A DNA stretch of 64,000 nt from Geomicrobium sp. JCM 19038 (GCF_000698125.1 NZ_BAXA01000002.1:124001-188000), one strand, 5' to 3'; positions 1 to 9,461 are shown, counted from the first letter of the stretch. Notes: a model not told the origin generated them from the letters alone. Translations and numbers: made by a program.

Positions 1-1128
1 GAACTCGTTGAGCATATTGGTGGTCGTGTGAACCACAACGGTGATGCAATGACGATTGATCCAAGACAAGTGATGCCAATGCCACTTCCGAACGGGCGAG
101 TTAAGCAGATGCGCGCATCGTACTATATGATGGGGGCAATGCTCGGACGCTTTAAAAAAGCTTCGATTGGTCTTCCTGGAGGCTGTAACTTAGGTCCACG
201 ACCGATTGATCAACATATCAAGGGATTTGAAGCACTTGGTGCTGTCGTAACAAACGAACAAGGATCGATTTACTTACGAGCAAATGAGCTAGTCGGTGCG
301 AAGATTTATCTTGACGTCGTAAGCGTTGGTGCAACGATTAACATTATGCTTGCAGCTGTGAAAGCCAAAGGGAAGACGATCATCGAAAATGCCGCAAAAG
401 AACCTGAAATCATCGATGTAGCGACACTTCTATCTAGCATGGGTGCAGATATTAAAGGTGCAGGTACCGATGTAATCCGTATTGAAGGTAAGGAGAAGCT
501 TAAAGGTTGTGCACATAGCATTATCCCAGACCGGATTGAAGCGGGAACATATATTATTGCTGCAGCTTGTATGGGTTCAGATGTAGCTGTTCAAAACGTT
601 ATTCCTGATCATTTAGAATCATTAATCGCTAAGCTCGATGAAATGGGCGTTGATGTTGATAGTGATGACGATGCCGTTTATGTAAAAGGAAGTAACAATC
701 GTTTGAAGGGTGTCGACATTAAAACACTCGTACATCCAGGTTTTCCGACAGATTTGCAACAACCGGTTACCTCATTGTTAGCAAAGGCCCAGGGGACGAG
801 TATTATTACAGACACCATCTACAATGCGCGTTTTAAACATATTGATGAGTTACGCCGAATGGGTGCAGACATTAAAGTCGAAGGCCGTTCAGCAATGATC
901 AACGGCGGGAAGCGCCTCGAAGGTGCGCGTGTGAAAGCGAGCGACCTTAGAGCAGGAGCTGCTCTAGTTATTGCTGGTCTTATGGCGGATGGCGTTACAG
1001 AAATTACAGGCGTTCATCATATCGATCGAGGTTATGAATCTCTTGAAGAGAAATTAAAAGGACTCGGTGCAAAGCTTTGGCGGGAGAAGATGACTGAGGA
1101 AGAGCAAGAGCAACTAAAAAGTTCATAA
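1..1128 (+). CDS. murAB: UDP-N-acetylglucosamine 1-carboxyvinyltransferase, MurA2/MurZ type (5' end missing)
   Basis: First committed step of peptidoglycan synthesis: transfer of enolpyruvate from PEP to UDP-GlcNAc in the cytoplasm. The frame is open from base 1, so the N-terminal ~50 residues lie outside the window. The loop [14 protein letters not shown] keeps the active-site Cys that fosfomycin alkylates, followed by the PDRIEAGTY and FPTDLQ segments typical of EPSP-synthase folds. It precedes glpX and rho as in B. subtilis, which identifies it as the second paralogue (murZ/murAB); the other copy, murAA, is at 24425. A minor oddity is [13 protein letters not shown], where most MurA proteins have QAQF/QPLM before the last domain. 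Ends with a short Glu-rich tail. Confidence 0.95.
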   Translation, partial: ELVEHIGGRVNHNGDAMTIDPRQVMPMPLPNGRVKQMRASYYMMGAMLGRFKKASIGLPGGCNLGPRPIDQHIKGFEALGAVVTNEQGSIYLRANELVGAKIYLDVVSVGATINIMLAAVKAKGKTIIENAAKEPEIIDVATLLSSMGADIKGAGTDVIRIEGKEKLKGCAHSIIPDRIEAGTYIIAAACMGSDVAVQNVIPDHLESLIAKLDEMGVDVDSDDDAVYVKGSNNRLKGVDIKTLVHPGFPTDLQQPVTSLLAKAQGTSIITDTIYNARFKHIDELRRMGADIKVEGRSAMINGGKRLEGARVKASDLRAGAALVIAGLMADGVTEITGVHHIDRGYESLEEKLKGLGAKLWREKMTEEEQEQLKSS

Positions 1129-1145
1129 CAAAGGGGCATGATACA

Positions 1146-2114
1146 ATGGAACGTAGCTTATCCATGGAACTCGTGCGTGTTACTGAAGCAGCAGCGCTTT
1201 CTGCAGCACGCTGGATGGGGCGGGGAATGAAAGAAGAAGCGGATGATGCAGCCACAAGCGCCATGCGTGATGTATTCGATACCATCCCGATGAAAGGGAC
1301 CGTCGTCATCGGTGAGGGCGAGAAAGACGAAGCGCCAATGCTTTATATCGGGGAGAAGCTCGGAAATGGTTTTGGACCTCGTGTGGATGTTGCCGTCGAT
1401 CCTGTTGAAGGTACGAATATTGTAGCTGCTGGCACGTGGAACGCACTTGCAGTTTTGGCAGTTGCCGACGACGGAATGTTGTTGCATGCTCCAGATATGT
1501 ATATGGAGAAAATTGCTGTAGGGCCTGAGGCCGTTGGAGTCATTAGTCTTGATGCAACAGTGGAAGAGAATTTGAAAGCGGTCGCAAAAGCGAAATCCAA
1601 AGATGTTGAGGACCTCGTCGTCAGCATATTACAACGTGATCGTCATAAGCAGTTAATAGAAGAGGTTCGCCAAGCTGGAGCGAGAATTAAGCTCATTCAA
1701 GACGGTGACGTCGCAGCGGCAATTAATACGGCATTTGATGAAACAGGTATGGATTTATTAATGGGAACAGGGGGAGCTCCTGAAGGAGTAATCTCTGCAG
1801 TAGCATTGAAATGTCTCGGGGGAGAATTCCAAGGTCGTCTATTACCAAAAGACGATGCGGAAGAAGCAAGGTGTCATCAAATGGGGATTGAGGACACATC
1901 GAAAGTGTTATTTATGGACGACCTCGTCGGAGGAGATGACTGTATTTTTGCAGCGACTGGTGTTACCGATGGAGAACTATTAAAAGGTGTTCATTATAAA
2001 AGTACAAAAGCAACCACTCAATCACTTGTTATGAGGGCGAAATCAGGAACTGTACGTTTTATTGATGGTAAGCATAACGTTGCGAAGAAACCCGATTTTT
2101 TCATGAAGAATTAA
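1146..2114 (+). CDS. glpX: Fructose-1,6-bisphosphatase class II
   Basis: Gluconeogenic hydrolysis of fructose 1,6-bisphosphate to fructose 6-phosphate (cytoplasmic, metal-dependent). The 322-residue protein shows the GlpX motifs [19 protein letters not shown] near residue 81 (inositol-phosphatase-type metal site) and the [12 protein letters not shown] loop. It begins with ATG 17 bases after murAB, with AAGGGG upstream, so both are probably cotranscribed. Same position as ywjI of B. subtilis. Nothing unusual was seen. Confidence 0.95.
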   Translation: MERSLSMELVRVTEAAALSAARWMGRGMKEEADDAATSAMRDVFDTIPMKGTVVIGEGEKDEAPMLYIGEKLGNGFGPRVDVAVDPVEGTNIVAAGTWNALAVLAVADDGMLLHAPDMYMEKIAVGPEAVGVISLDATVEENLKAVAKAKSKDVEDLVVSILQRDRHKQLIEEVRQAGARIKLIQDGDVAAAINTAFDETGMDLLMGTGGAPEGVISAVALKCLGGEFQGRLLPKDDAEEARCHQMGIEDTSKVLFMDDLVGGDDCIFAATGVTDGELLKGVHYKSTKATTQSLVMRAKSGTVRFIDGKHNVAKKPDFFMKN

Positions 2115-2134
2115 TTCGTAATACTAATACTTCG

Positions 2135-2189
2135 GAATTCGTTGTTCCCAACTCGTCCAAAAGTATGGTACGTTAGGTACAACGAATTC
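2135..2189. repeat. 11-bp inverted repeat upstream of rho
   Basis: GAATTCGTTGT (2135-2145) and its exact reverse complement ACAACGAATTC (2179-2189) are separated by 33 bases inside the 213-bp glpX-rho gap. There is no T-run after it, so it is not a simple terminator. It could be a leader hairpin or an operator. No function can be assigned from sequence. Confidence 0.45.
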
Positions 2190-2327
2190 TCGCTTTATCT
2201 GTTTTTCCAAACCTCCCATAACATTCGAAGTTTTCCTTCTAATGTCCTGCCTTTCGTAATGATCCCAAGACAACTAACAATGAATTCAATTGAAATGATA
2301 AGTAACTTAAGAAAGTGGTGAAGACGT

Positions 2328-3611
2328 TTGAGTTATTCATTAGCTGAACTCGAGCAAAAGACACTTCGAGATTTATATAAGCTCGCAAAAGAGCTGAAGA
2401 TCTCTTACTACAGTAAATTAACGAAGCAAGAGCTTGTTTTTGCAATATTAAAAGGACAAGCAGAACAAGATGGTCTCATGTTTATGGAAGGTGTTCTAGA
2501 GATCATTCAGACAGAAGGGTATGGATTTTTACGTCCGATCAACTATTTACCGAGCTCAGAAGATATTTACATTTCTGCCTCACAAATTCGTCGTTTTGAC
2601 TTAAGAAATGGAGATCGTGTCTCAGGCAAAGTAAGAAAGCCTAAAGACAATGAGCGCTATCACGGTTTATTGCAAGTGTCGGCTGTAAATGGGGACGAGC
2701 CAGACCATGCGAAAGAACGCCCGCATTTCCCTGCACTAACGCCTTTGTTTCCGAATAAGAAAATTCAACTTGAAACAAATCCTGGGCGATTATCTGCACG
2801 TATTATCGATATCGTAACGCCAGTTGGCTTTGGACAACGTGGACTCATTGTAGCCCCACCAAAAGCAGGGAAAACGTCTTTACTTAAGCAAGTCGCAAAT
2901 AGCATCTCTGAAAATCATCCTGAAGCAGAGTTAATTGTATTACTGATTGATGAGCGTCCAGAGGAAGTAACGGACATTGAGCGCTCTGTTCAAGGTGAAG
3001 TTGTTCACTCAACGTTTGATGAAGTACCAGAGAATCATATTAAAGTGACTGAGCTCGTTTTAGAGAGAGCGATGCGTCTTGTAGAACAACGTAAAGACGT
3101 AATCATCTTAATGGATAGTTTAACTCGTCTTGCGCGAGCCTATAACCTTGTTATTCCTCCTAGTGGTCGTACGTTGTCCGGGGGTATTGACCCTGCAGCA
3201 TTCCACCGTCCGAAACGTTTCTTCGGGGCTGCGCGTAACATTGAAGAAGGTGGAAGTATGACCATTTTAGCAACGGCTCTCGTGGATACAGGTTCACGTA
3301 TGGATGATGTGATATACGAGGAATTTAAAGGCACAGGGAACATGGAGCTACATCTTGACCGTAAGCTTGCTGAACGACGCATCTTCCCATCCATTGATAT
3401 CCGCCGCTCATCGACTCGTAAAGAAGAATTGCTCGTACCAAAAGGCCACTTAGAAAGCCTTTGGGCGATGCGTAAGACGATGAGTGATTCCCCAGAGTTT
3501 GTGGATCATTTCATCCGTAGGATCAAGGATACGAAGACGAATGAAGAGTTCTTTGAGCGTATGGAACAAGACAAGGCGAGACAACGCACAAAAACAAAGT
3601 CCGGCGTTTAA
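2328..3611 (+). CDS. rho: Transcription termination factor Rho
   Basis: Hexameric RNA-dependent helicase/ATPase that ends transcription at unstructured C-rich RNA. 427 residues: N-terminal helical domain ([18 protein letters not shown]), cold-shock-like RNA-binding domain (EGYGFLRP, ~residues 60-120), Walker [10 protein letters not shown], Walker [15 protein letters not shown] and the RNA-binding Q/R loops in the C-terminal half. The start is TTG (2328) preceded by AGTGGTGA; this start gives an N-terminus that aligns with B. subtilis Rho. Gene order glpX-rho-L31 is conserved in Bacillaceae. Confidence 0.96.
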   Translation: MSYSLAELEQKTLRDLYKLAKELKISYYSKLTKQELVFAILKGQAEQDGLMFMEGVLEIIQTEGYGFLRPINYLPSSEDIYISASQIRRFDLRNGDRVSGKVRKPKDNERYHGLLQVSAVNGDEPDHAKERPHFPALTPLFPNKKIQLETNPGRLSARIIDIVTPVGFGQRGLIVAPPKAGKTSLLKQVANSISENHPEAELIVLLIDERPEEVTDIERSVQGEVVHSTFDEVPENHIKVTELVLERAMRLVEQRKDVIILMDSLTRLARAYNLVIPPSGRTLSGGIDPAAFHRPKRFFGAARNIEEGGSMTILATALVDTGSRMDDVIYEEFKGTGNMELHLDRKLAERRIFPSIDIRRSSTRKEELLVPKGHLESLWAMRKTMSDSPEFVDHFIRRIKDTKTNEEFFERMEQDKARQRTKTKSGV

Positions 3612-3642
3612 TGCCAATTTTTGAAAAGTCTTATTGTAGAAC

Positions 3643-3671
3643 TTGAAAAATAGCTGTCCCATTGTTATAAT
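3643..3671 (+). promoter_or_regulatory. SigA-type promoter of the L31 gene
   Basis: TTGAAA (3643-3648), a 17-bp spacer and a perfect TATAAT (3666-3671) lie 50 bp before the L31 start. The leader of about 45 nt is short. A good consensus match for a ribosomal protein gene. Confidence 0.75.
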
Positions 3672-3721
3672 CTTTTTATGTGTGAAAAGACCTCTGCGTA
3701 AGAGGGAGGAGGGAATACTTC

Positions 3722-3964
3722 ATGAAAACGGAAATTCATCCGCAATATCAAAAAGTTGTTTTCTTAGATACAAGCACGGGCTTCAAATTCCTAGGTGGTT
3801 CTACGAAATCATCAGCTGAAACAACAGAATGGGAAGACGGCAACACGTATCCTGTCATTAAAGTTGAAATCAGCTCTGATTCTCACCCGTTCTACACAGG
3901 TAAGCAGAAGCTTGCTGATGCTGGTGGTCGGATCGATCGCTTCAAAAAGAAATACAACATGTAA
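3722..3964 (+). CDS. rpmE2: 50S ribosomal protein L31, type B (zinc-independent)
   Basis: 80-residue L31. The sequence lacks the CxxC zinc ribbon of type A L31 and carries the extended middle region ([20 protein letters not shown]) and [18 protein letters not shown] of type B. In B. subtilis the rho-linked gene is the zinc-containing type A copy and the type B gene is elsewhere under Zur control, so a type B protein in the rho locus is a replacement rather than the usual arrangement. GGAGGAGGG precedes the ATG by ~7 bases. Confidence 0.95.
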   Translation: MKTEIHPQYQKVVFLDTSTGFKFLGGSTKSSAETTEWEDGNTYPVIKVEISSDSHPFYTGKQKLADAGGRIDRFKKKYNM

Positions 3965-3969
3965 TGTTC

Positions 3970-4006
3970 AAGACAAGCCAGGGGGACTCCCACTTGTCTT
4001 TTTTTT
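3970..4006 (+). terminator. Intrinsic terminator after rpmE2
   Basis: AAGACAAG / CTTGTCTT stem with a GGGGGACTCCC inner hairpin and a run of T, starting 6 bases after the stop codon. Confidence 0.85.
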
Positions 4007-4160
4007 GTTCAATTTCCTTAGATCCCCGAACATGATAACTAACACTCACGGACAAAATGATAGTGCACAATCAAAAAGATTGTTGTTGGATGACAACCTC
4101 CATTTGTAGACGTATGCCACGCCTGCAAATTTTCATTAGGGGAAACATGGGATCAGGATG

Positions 4161-4193
4161 AACAAGCAAGCCTTATCATAAGGCTTGCTTGTT
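4161..4193 (-). terminator. Terminator of the CoA-disulfide reductase gene
   Basis: Perfect 15-bp stem AACAAGCAAGCCTTA / TAAGGCTTGCTTGTT with loop TCA. The stem overlaps the stop codon of the minus-strand gene. Only a short T-rich tract follows on the minus strand, so it may act mainly as a 3'-end stabiliser. Confidence 0.7.
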
Positions 4194-5529
4194 AGCGTTC
4201 ACGCCTTCTAAGCGCTTGTTGTAACGGGTCCCAAACACCGTTATAAGGTGGAGCGTAGGCGAGATCTAAATTCTCAATGTCTTCACACGTTAACTTCGAA
4301 TAAAGTGCAGTAGCTGCGACATCAATACGTTTATCAACGCCTTTACCGATAATTTGTGCACCGAGAAATTGATCGCTCGTATGATCGTAGATAAGGTTCA
4401 GGTGAATCGGCTTCTTCTCTTCGAAATAACCAGCAATATGAGAGCCGGTATAGTGAACGGTGCCAACATCGTGTCCAAGAGCCGTAGCTTCTTCTTCAGA
4501 TAAGCCAGTCATCGCTACATCAAGGTTAAAAAAGCGGAATATACTCGTACCTGTCATCCCTTCATAGCGACGAAGAGGGAGTCGCTCACTCATGTTGATT
4601 CCTGCAATACGCCCTTGTTTATTCGCATGTGTTCCTAATGGAGCGTAATCAGCTTCTTCTTTTAGTCGATGATATTGAAGGGCACAGTCGCCAGCAGCAT
4701 ATACGTCGGGCACATTCGTTTGCAAGTACTCATCTACATAAATCGCTCCTTCTTTAGAGCGTGTAACAGAGCAGTCAGATAGAAAGGTTGTATTCGGCTC
4801 GATTCCTGTTGCGAAAATGACGAGATCAGTTGATATCTCGCTTTGATCTGTTTTCACAGAATGCACACGCGTTGTGCCTTGGACGGCTTCAATTTGTTCT
4901 GATAATCGCAAATCAACATTATGGAGTCGTGCTTCTTCATGTAAGTGTTCGACGAGTTGGTCGTCAATACCAGGAGCCAACTGGTCGTTTCTTTGAATGA
5001 GACAAATATCATAACCTTGCGTAACGAGGGCTTCGGTCAGCTCAAGGCCGATGTACCCGCCTCCAACAATGGTGATGTGAGACACGTCTGGAAGGTCTTT
5101 TTGTAAGTTTTGTAAATCTGGAATTGTTTTTAATGTATGTGTACCTTTAAGCTCTTTGCCTGGAATGTCAGGAACAATCGGACTCGCTCCCGTGGCGATC
5201 AAAAGTGTATCGTAATCAATTGTTTCATGTTTGTTCTCACTTCGTACGTAAACAAATTTCTTCTCACAATCAATGGATGTGACCTCACTATTCGTGCGAG
5301 CATCGATGCCATATTGACTTCGAAATGTCTCGACGTCTCGAGCGATTAAATGATCTTCGTGTTCAATTGCTCCTTCAATCACATAAGGAAGACCACATTG
5401 AGCATAAGAATAAATCGAACCTTTCTCTATGGTTGTAATTATCGTATCTTCTTTGTCTCTATTTCGTACTAATTCCATTGCCGCGCTCATTCCTGCGGCA
5501 TCTCCACCGATAATGACGTAACGTTTCAT
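4192..5529 (-). CDS. cdr: CoA-disulfide reductase-like FAD/NAD(P) oxidoreductase
   Basis: 445-residue pyridine-nucleotide disulfide oxidoreductase. N-terminal FAD site YVIIGGDAAGMSAAMEL, then YSYAQCGLPYVI around residue 43 with the single redox Cys that defines the CoA-disulfide reductase/NADH oxidase group. A second Rossmann motif (ITIVGGGYIGLE) binds NAD(P)H, followed by VYAAGDCA and a C-terminal dimerisation domain. Family role: reduces CoA disulfide, and sometimes persulfides, in bacilli that use CoA as a thiol. It sits on the minus strand between rpmE2 and prfA, where B. subtilis carries tdk, so it is a local insertion or replacement. Exact substrate unproven. Confidence 0.85.
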   Translation of the reverse strand: MKRYVIIGGDAAGMSAAMELVRNRDKEDTIITTIEKGSIYSYAQCGLPYVIEGAIEHEDHLIARDVETFRSQYGIDARTNSEVTSIDCEKKFVYVRSENKHETIDYDTLLIATGASPIVPDIPGKELKGTHTLKTIPDLQNLQKDLPDVSHITIVGGGYIGLELTEALVTQGYDICLIQRNDQLAPGIDDQLVEHLHEEARLHNVDLRLSEQIEAVQGTTRVHSVKTDQSEISTDLVIFATGIEPNTTFLSDCSVTRSKEGAIYVDEYLQTNVPDVYAAGDCALQYHRLKEEADYAPLGTHANKQGRIAGINMSERLPLRRYEGMTGTSIFRFFNLDVAMTGLSEEEATALGHDVGTVHYTGSHIAGYFEEKKPIHLNLIYDHTSDQFLGAQIIGKGVDKRIDVAATALYSKLTCEDIENLDLAYAPPYNGVWDPLQQALRRRER

Positions 5530-5577
5530 CGTACCCCTCCTAGTAATGTTTCACATGGAACAAGAGCAGAACCCGTT

Positions 5578-5606
5578 TTGACCAACTTACTTCCTTATAC
5601 TATACT
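5578..5606 (+). promoter_or_regulatory. SigA-type promoter of prfA-prmC
   Basis: TTGACC (5578-5583), 17-bp spacer and TATACT (5601-5606), 30 bp before the prfA start codon. Confidence 0.7.
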
Positions 5607-5635
5607 AAATTTAGAAGAAAAATGAGGTGAAGAGT

Positions 5636-6708
5636 GTGCTTGAAAAACTTCAAACGGTTGAAGATCGCTACGAGCAGCTAAATGCATGGTTAAGTGATCC
5701 TGAAGTCATAAGTGATACAAACAAGCTACGTGAGTATTCTAAAGAGCAATCGAACATAGAAGAGACTGTACAGGCGTACCGCGAATATAAAACAACATCA
5801 TCTGAATTGAGCGATGCAAAAGTGATGTTGAACGAAGAAGATCTTGATGCGGATATGCTTGAAATGGTTAAAATGGAGATTGAAGAGCTTCAAGAACGTA
5901 AAGTTGAAATTGAAGAACGGCTGAAAATCCTCCTTATCCCTAAAGACCCGAACGACGATAAGAACGTAATTATTGAAATTCGTGGTGCGGCAGGCGGTGA
6001 CGAAGCGGCACTTTTTGCAGGGGATTTATTCAAAATGTATAGCCGTTTTGCGGAGCAGAATCGTTGGAAGACGGAAATCATTGAGACGCATGCGACCGAC
6101 ATTGGTGGGTTCAAAGAAATTATTTTCTCTATTAATGGTGACGGTGCATATTCAAAGATGAAGTACGAAAACGGCGCACACCGTGTGCAACGTATTCCAT
6201 CCACGGAGTCGGGTGGACGAATTCATACATCAACAGCGACGGTAGCTGTACTTCCAGAAGCTGAAGAAGTTGAAGTAGAGATTCACGATAAAGACTTACG
6301 AGTGGACACATTTGCTTCAAGTGGTCCAGGAGGTCAGAGTGTTAACACAACGATGTCTGCTGTGCGAATTACACATGAGCCGACTGGGATTGTCGTGAGT
6401 TGCCAAGATGAGAAATCACAAATCAAAAACCGCGATAAAGCATGAAAGTATTACGAGCCCGTGTGTATGATAAGTTCCAAAAGGAAGCGCAAGATGAGTA
6501 CGCAGAAAACCGCAAAGCTGCGGTTGGAACGGGCGACCGTTCTGAACGTATTCGTACGTATAACTTCCCGCAAAGTCGTGTTACTGACCATCGCATCGGA
6601 TTAACGTTGCAAAAGCTAGAACAAATTCTTCAAGGGAACTTGAATGAGATTATTGATCAACTCATTGTTGAAGAGCAAGCAAAAATGATGGAGCATACGA
6701 GCGAATGA
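5636..6708 (+). CDS. prfA: Peptide chain release factor 1 (frameshifted near 6441)
   Basis: RF1 terminates translation at UAA/UAG. The start is probably GTG 5636 ([15 protein letters not shown], aligned with RF1 of bacilli) with AGGTGA just upstream; an in-frame GTG at 5627 overlaps that site. The GGQ motif occurs in [20 protein letters not shown] and the PxT-like stop-recognition region precedes it. The frame breaks in [21 protein letters not shown] should read GCAATG. Restoring one A gives 357 codons, the normal length. RF1 is essential, so this is almost certainly a sequence error. Its last 4 bases overlap prmC (ATGA), as usual for this pair. Confidence 0.93.
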
Positions 6709-7553
6709 AAGACGTAACATACGTATACGAAGCCCTAAATTGGGCTTCGTCTTTTTTAGAGTCTAAAGAAAAAGAACCGCGTGCTGCGGTCTGGATTATG
6801 GAAGACCTTCTTGGCGTAGAGGGGATTGAATTTCAACTGAAACGTCGTGAGGAGTTAAGAGAAGACCAAAAAACGTCGTATCAAGCGGCTATTGAACGGT
6901 TTAGTGCGGGCGAGCCAGTGCAATACATTAGTGGCCAAGCAAGTTTTTATGGTCGGAAGTTTAACGTAAACGAACATGTGCTCATTCCAAGACCAGAAAC
7001 AGAAGAACTTATTGAGCTTGCACTCAAATTGATGCAAGAAAAAGACTTTCGTGCACCGAAGATTGCGACATTGCTACTGGGAGTGGAGCGATTTCAGTGA
7101 CGCTCTCTTTGGAATGTAAAGAAGCGAAAGTTGTAGCAACAGACATCTCAAAGCGCGCACTTGAAGTGGCCAGTGGGAATGCAAAGAAGCTTGGAGCTAC
7201 CCGTATAGCCTTTCTAGAAGGAGATTTGACCGGTCCGCTCGTAGGTGAGACGTATAACGTAATCGCCAGTAACCCACCGTACATTCCGATTGCCGAAGTG
7301 GAGAAACTCCATGAGCATGTCAAAAATCAAGAACCTCATTTAGCTCGCGGGTGGAGATGATGGACTCCTGTTTTACGTACGCTTAGCAGAGGAACTTCCG
7401 AGTGTATTAGCTGAAGACGGGATCGTCTTATTAGAGATTGGTTACGATCAAGGACCTGCGGTTTCTACGTTAATGGAAAAAGCATTTCCGCATGCTCACG
7501 TCCGCATACATCAAGACCTCAATGGTAAAGATCGAATCATAAGTATCACATAA
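6705..7553 (+). CDS. prmC: Release factor glutamine methyltransferase PrmC (two frame breaks)
   Basis: N5-methylates the Gln of the GGQ motif in RF1/RF2; it is translationally coupled to prfA by an ATGA overlap. N-terminal helical domain with [12 protein letters not shown], then the SAM-binding motif [14 protein letters not shown] after correction, and the catalytic NPPY (SNPPYIP). Breaks: near 7067, GCGACATT for GCGGACATT (one G lost); near 7343, between EPHLA and LAGGDDGL, where two bases (probably GC) are missing or one is extra. The corrected length is about 283 residues, normal for the family. The final frame ends at TAA 7551. Confidence 0.88.
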
Positions 7554-7581
7554 GAAATTTGTCGGACGAAAACGAGTTTAT

Positions 7582-7623
7582 CTCTCCCTCCCTCTGACCA
7601 AGCTTAACAGTAGAGAGGGAGAG
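7582..7623 (+). promoter_or_regulatory. Hairpin sequestering the spoIIR ribosome binding site
   Basis: CTCTCCCTC (7582-7590) pairs perfectly with GAGGGAGAG (7615-7623); the second arm is the Shine-Dalgarno sequence of spoIIR, 9 bases before ATG 7633. This could limit translation of spoIIR or simply be the 3' hairpin of prmC (no T-run follows). Confidence 0.55.
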
Positions 7624-7632
7624 TGAATGATC

Positions 7633-8253
7633 ATGAAACAAGCACTTATTTATACATTTATCTGTTTATTTATGGTCGTCGGTACGTGGGAAAGTCAACA
7701 ACAATATTGGATGGCGGAAGATAGCATTCCTGAAGATGCAATCCGTTTGCGAATCTTTTCGCATTCTGATGCACTTGTGCATCAACAGATCAAACGAGAT
7801 GTTCGTGATGAAGTTGCCCTTTATACTCGTGAAATGCTAACAGGGGCGACGACGCAATCTGAGGCAAGAGCTACATTTACAGAGCAATTAACAAACATCG
7901 AAGACATTGCAGAAGACATCGTCGAGCGGCATGGTTTTAATCTACCTGTAGATGTTTCACTATCAGAAGACGTGGAGTTCCCAACAAAAGTGTATGGACC
8001 ACTCGTATACCCGGCAGGATTATATGAAGCACTCGTCATTGAAATTGGTGATGGAAACGGAGAAAATTGGTGGTGTGTCTTGTTCCCGCCACTCTGTTTG
8101 ACTGATTTAGGAATCGGAACGGATGAAGAAAAAGAAGAAGAGGAAGTTGAGTTATCAACAGAGGGTGTAGACAAAACTGGGGATAATTCAGAGCCGGAAT
8201 TCACATTTTTTGTGGCAGAATTATGGGACAATTGGTTTGGTGGAAAATCATAA
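7633..8253 (+). CDS. spoIIR: Stage II sporulation protein R
   Basis: Signal from the forespore that activates SpoIIGA, and so processing of pro-SigmaE in the mother cell. 206 residues, with an N-terminal hydrophobic export segment (IYTFICLFMVVGTW) and the SpoIIR core: IRLRIFSHSD, DVRDEV, FPTKVYGPLVYPAGLYEALVI and the signature NWWCVLFPPLC. A Glu-rich linker and short hydrophobic tail follow. ATG 7633 is preferred over ATG 7627 because the GAGGGAGAG site is 9 bases upstream. Position after prmC matches B. subtilis; the GNAT gene ywlB that follows there is absent here. Confidence 0.95.
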   Translation: MKQALIYTFICLFMVVGTWESQQQYWMAEDSIPEDAIRLRIFSHSDALVHQQIKRDVRDEVALYTREMLTGATTQSEARATFTEQLTNIEDIAEDIVERHGFNLPVDVSLSEDVEFPTKVYGPLVYPAGLYEALVIEIGDGNGENWWCVLFPPLCLTDLGIGTDEEKEEEEVELSTEGVDKTGDNSEPEFTFFVAELWDNWFGGKS

Positions 8254-8256
8254 GAG

Positions 8257-8531
8257 TTATCCTCAACAACAAACACCTATGTGGATAAACCCCTTCGAAT
8301 TGTGGATAACTAAGCAACGGTGTACACAGTGTCAAAAGCCTTGTTATAAAGGGGAAATTTACATTTTAAGGAGAAATACGTGTGAGTTACCAACATACAA
8401 ACTGGTTGCCTGTGAATAACTTTCAAGATACTGAAAGCGTTTCAAAGGCAGTGGATATATGGAAAAAAGGCGGTCTTATCGCCTTTCCGACAGAAACGGT
8501 TTATGGGTTAGGGGCGAATGGGTTATCCACA
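8257..8531. promoter_or_regulatory. DnaA-box cluster at the spoIIR-ywlC boundary
   Basis: Two perfect DnaA boxes TGTGGATAA at 8280-8288 and 8301-8309, one perfect TTATCCACA at 8523-8531 inside ywlC, and a one-mismatch TTATCCTCA at 8257-8265. I recall that the ywlB/ywlC intergenic region of B. subtilis is one of its known DnaA-box clusters, so this looks like a conserved DnaA-binding locus away from oriC. Confidence 0.65.
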
Positions 8532-9413
8532 GAAGCGGTGGCTAAAATCTTCGAAGCAAAAGGGCGACCGAGTGATAATCCACTCATTCTACATATTGGA
8601 CACATTGGACAGTTGGATACATTGGTTGTTGAAGTAAATGAAATGGCGACTATTTTGGTTGAAACATTTTGGCCGGGTCCGCTGACGTTAGTCATGAAAC
8701 GAAAACCCGGGGTACCAGATATTGTGACAGCAGGGCTTGATACTGTCGCTGTTCGTATGCCAGATCATCCATTAGCGTTAACGTTATTGCAATCTGTAAA
8801 TTTACCGATTGCTGCACCGAGTGCTAATCGGTCTGGTCGCCCTAGTCCAACTCGTGCTAGTCATGTAAAAGCAGATCTTGACGGCAGGATTGATGCCATT
8901 ATTGATGGTGGTGCTACAGGATATGGACTTGAATCAACGGTTGTTGATGTAAGTGGTGAAAAACCTGTCATCTTGCGACCAGGTGGAGTTACTCAAGAAA
9001 TGATGGAGGATGCATTAGGGTTCAAATTTGAGCAGAATCGTTCAATCAATTCGAAAGAGGAAGCCCCTCGATCGCCAGGAATGAAATATCGCCATTATGC
9101 CCCAAACACGGCGCTCGTGTTAACGACAGGGCTTGAGCATACGAACGACGTCCTCCACGATTTGAAGCGATCAGGAAAACGTACGGCAGTTGCCGTCATT
9201 GATGAATGGCGCGAACAAATCACAGCGGATGTTGTGTTTACGCTTGGAGCGGGATCAGATTTGCATGCGATTTCTAGCAATGTTTATCGTGTCTTGCGTG
9301 AAGTAGACGATGTAGTGCCGAATGTTGATGTCCTCGTTTTTCAAACGTTTGAAGACAAAGGTCTCGGAAGAGCCATTATGAATCGATTGAATAAAGCTGC
9401 ATCGAAAGTCTAA
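8382..9413 (+). CDS. ywlC: Threonylcarbamoyl-AMP synthase (Sua5/YwlC)
   Basis: Makes L-threonylcarbamoyl-AMP from Thr, bicarbonate and ATP for the t6A37 modification of ANN-decoding tRNAs. 343 residues: YrdC domain (GGLIAFPTETVYGLGANG, KGRPSDNPLILHI, VAVRMPDHP, APSANRSGRPSPT) plus the C-terminal Sua5 domain (SPGMKYRHYAP linker, then a Rossmann-like domain), so the long Sua5 form rather than short TsaC. Start GTG 8382 with AAGGAG upstream. The preceding gap carries DnaA boxes. It is followed by a hairpin that runs into mntP. Confidence 0.94.
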   Translation: MSYQHTNWLPVNNFQDTESVSKAVDIWKKGGLIAFPTETVYGLGANGLSTEAVAKIFEAKGRPSDNPLILHIGHIGQLDTLVVEVNEMATILVETFWPGPLTLVMKRKPGVPDIVTAGLDTVAVRMPDHPLALTLLQSVNLPIAAPSANRSGRPSPTRASHVKADLDGRIDAIIDGGATGYGLESTVVDVSGEKPVILRPGGVTQEMMEDALGFKFEQNRSINSKEEAPRSPGMKYRHYAPNTALVLTTGLEHTNDVLHDLKRSGKRTAVAVIDEWREQITADVVFTLGAGSDLHAISSNVYRVLREVDDVVPNVDVLVFQTFEDKGLGRAIMNRLNKAASKV

Positions 9414-9461
9414 AACCCTGCTTGTCTGCATACCCTTGTACAACAGACAAGGGGGTTTTTT
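9414..9461 (+). terminator. Terminator-like hairpin overlapping the mntP ribosome binding site
   Basis: AACCC..CTTGTCTG (9414-9428) pairs with CAGACAAGGGGGTT (9444-9457), followed directly by a T-run and the mntP ATG at 9462. The GGGGG that should act as the mntP Shine-Dalgarno sequence is inside the 3' arm. It may end ywlC transcription, control mntP translation, or both. Confidence 0.6.

Noticed and set aside
8210-8419. Possible 69-codon gene between spoIIR and ywlC
   Set aside because: It overlaps the end of spoIIR and start of ywlC and covers the DnaA boxes; no ribosome binding site or family pattern.
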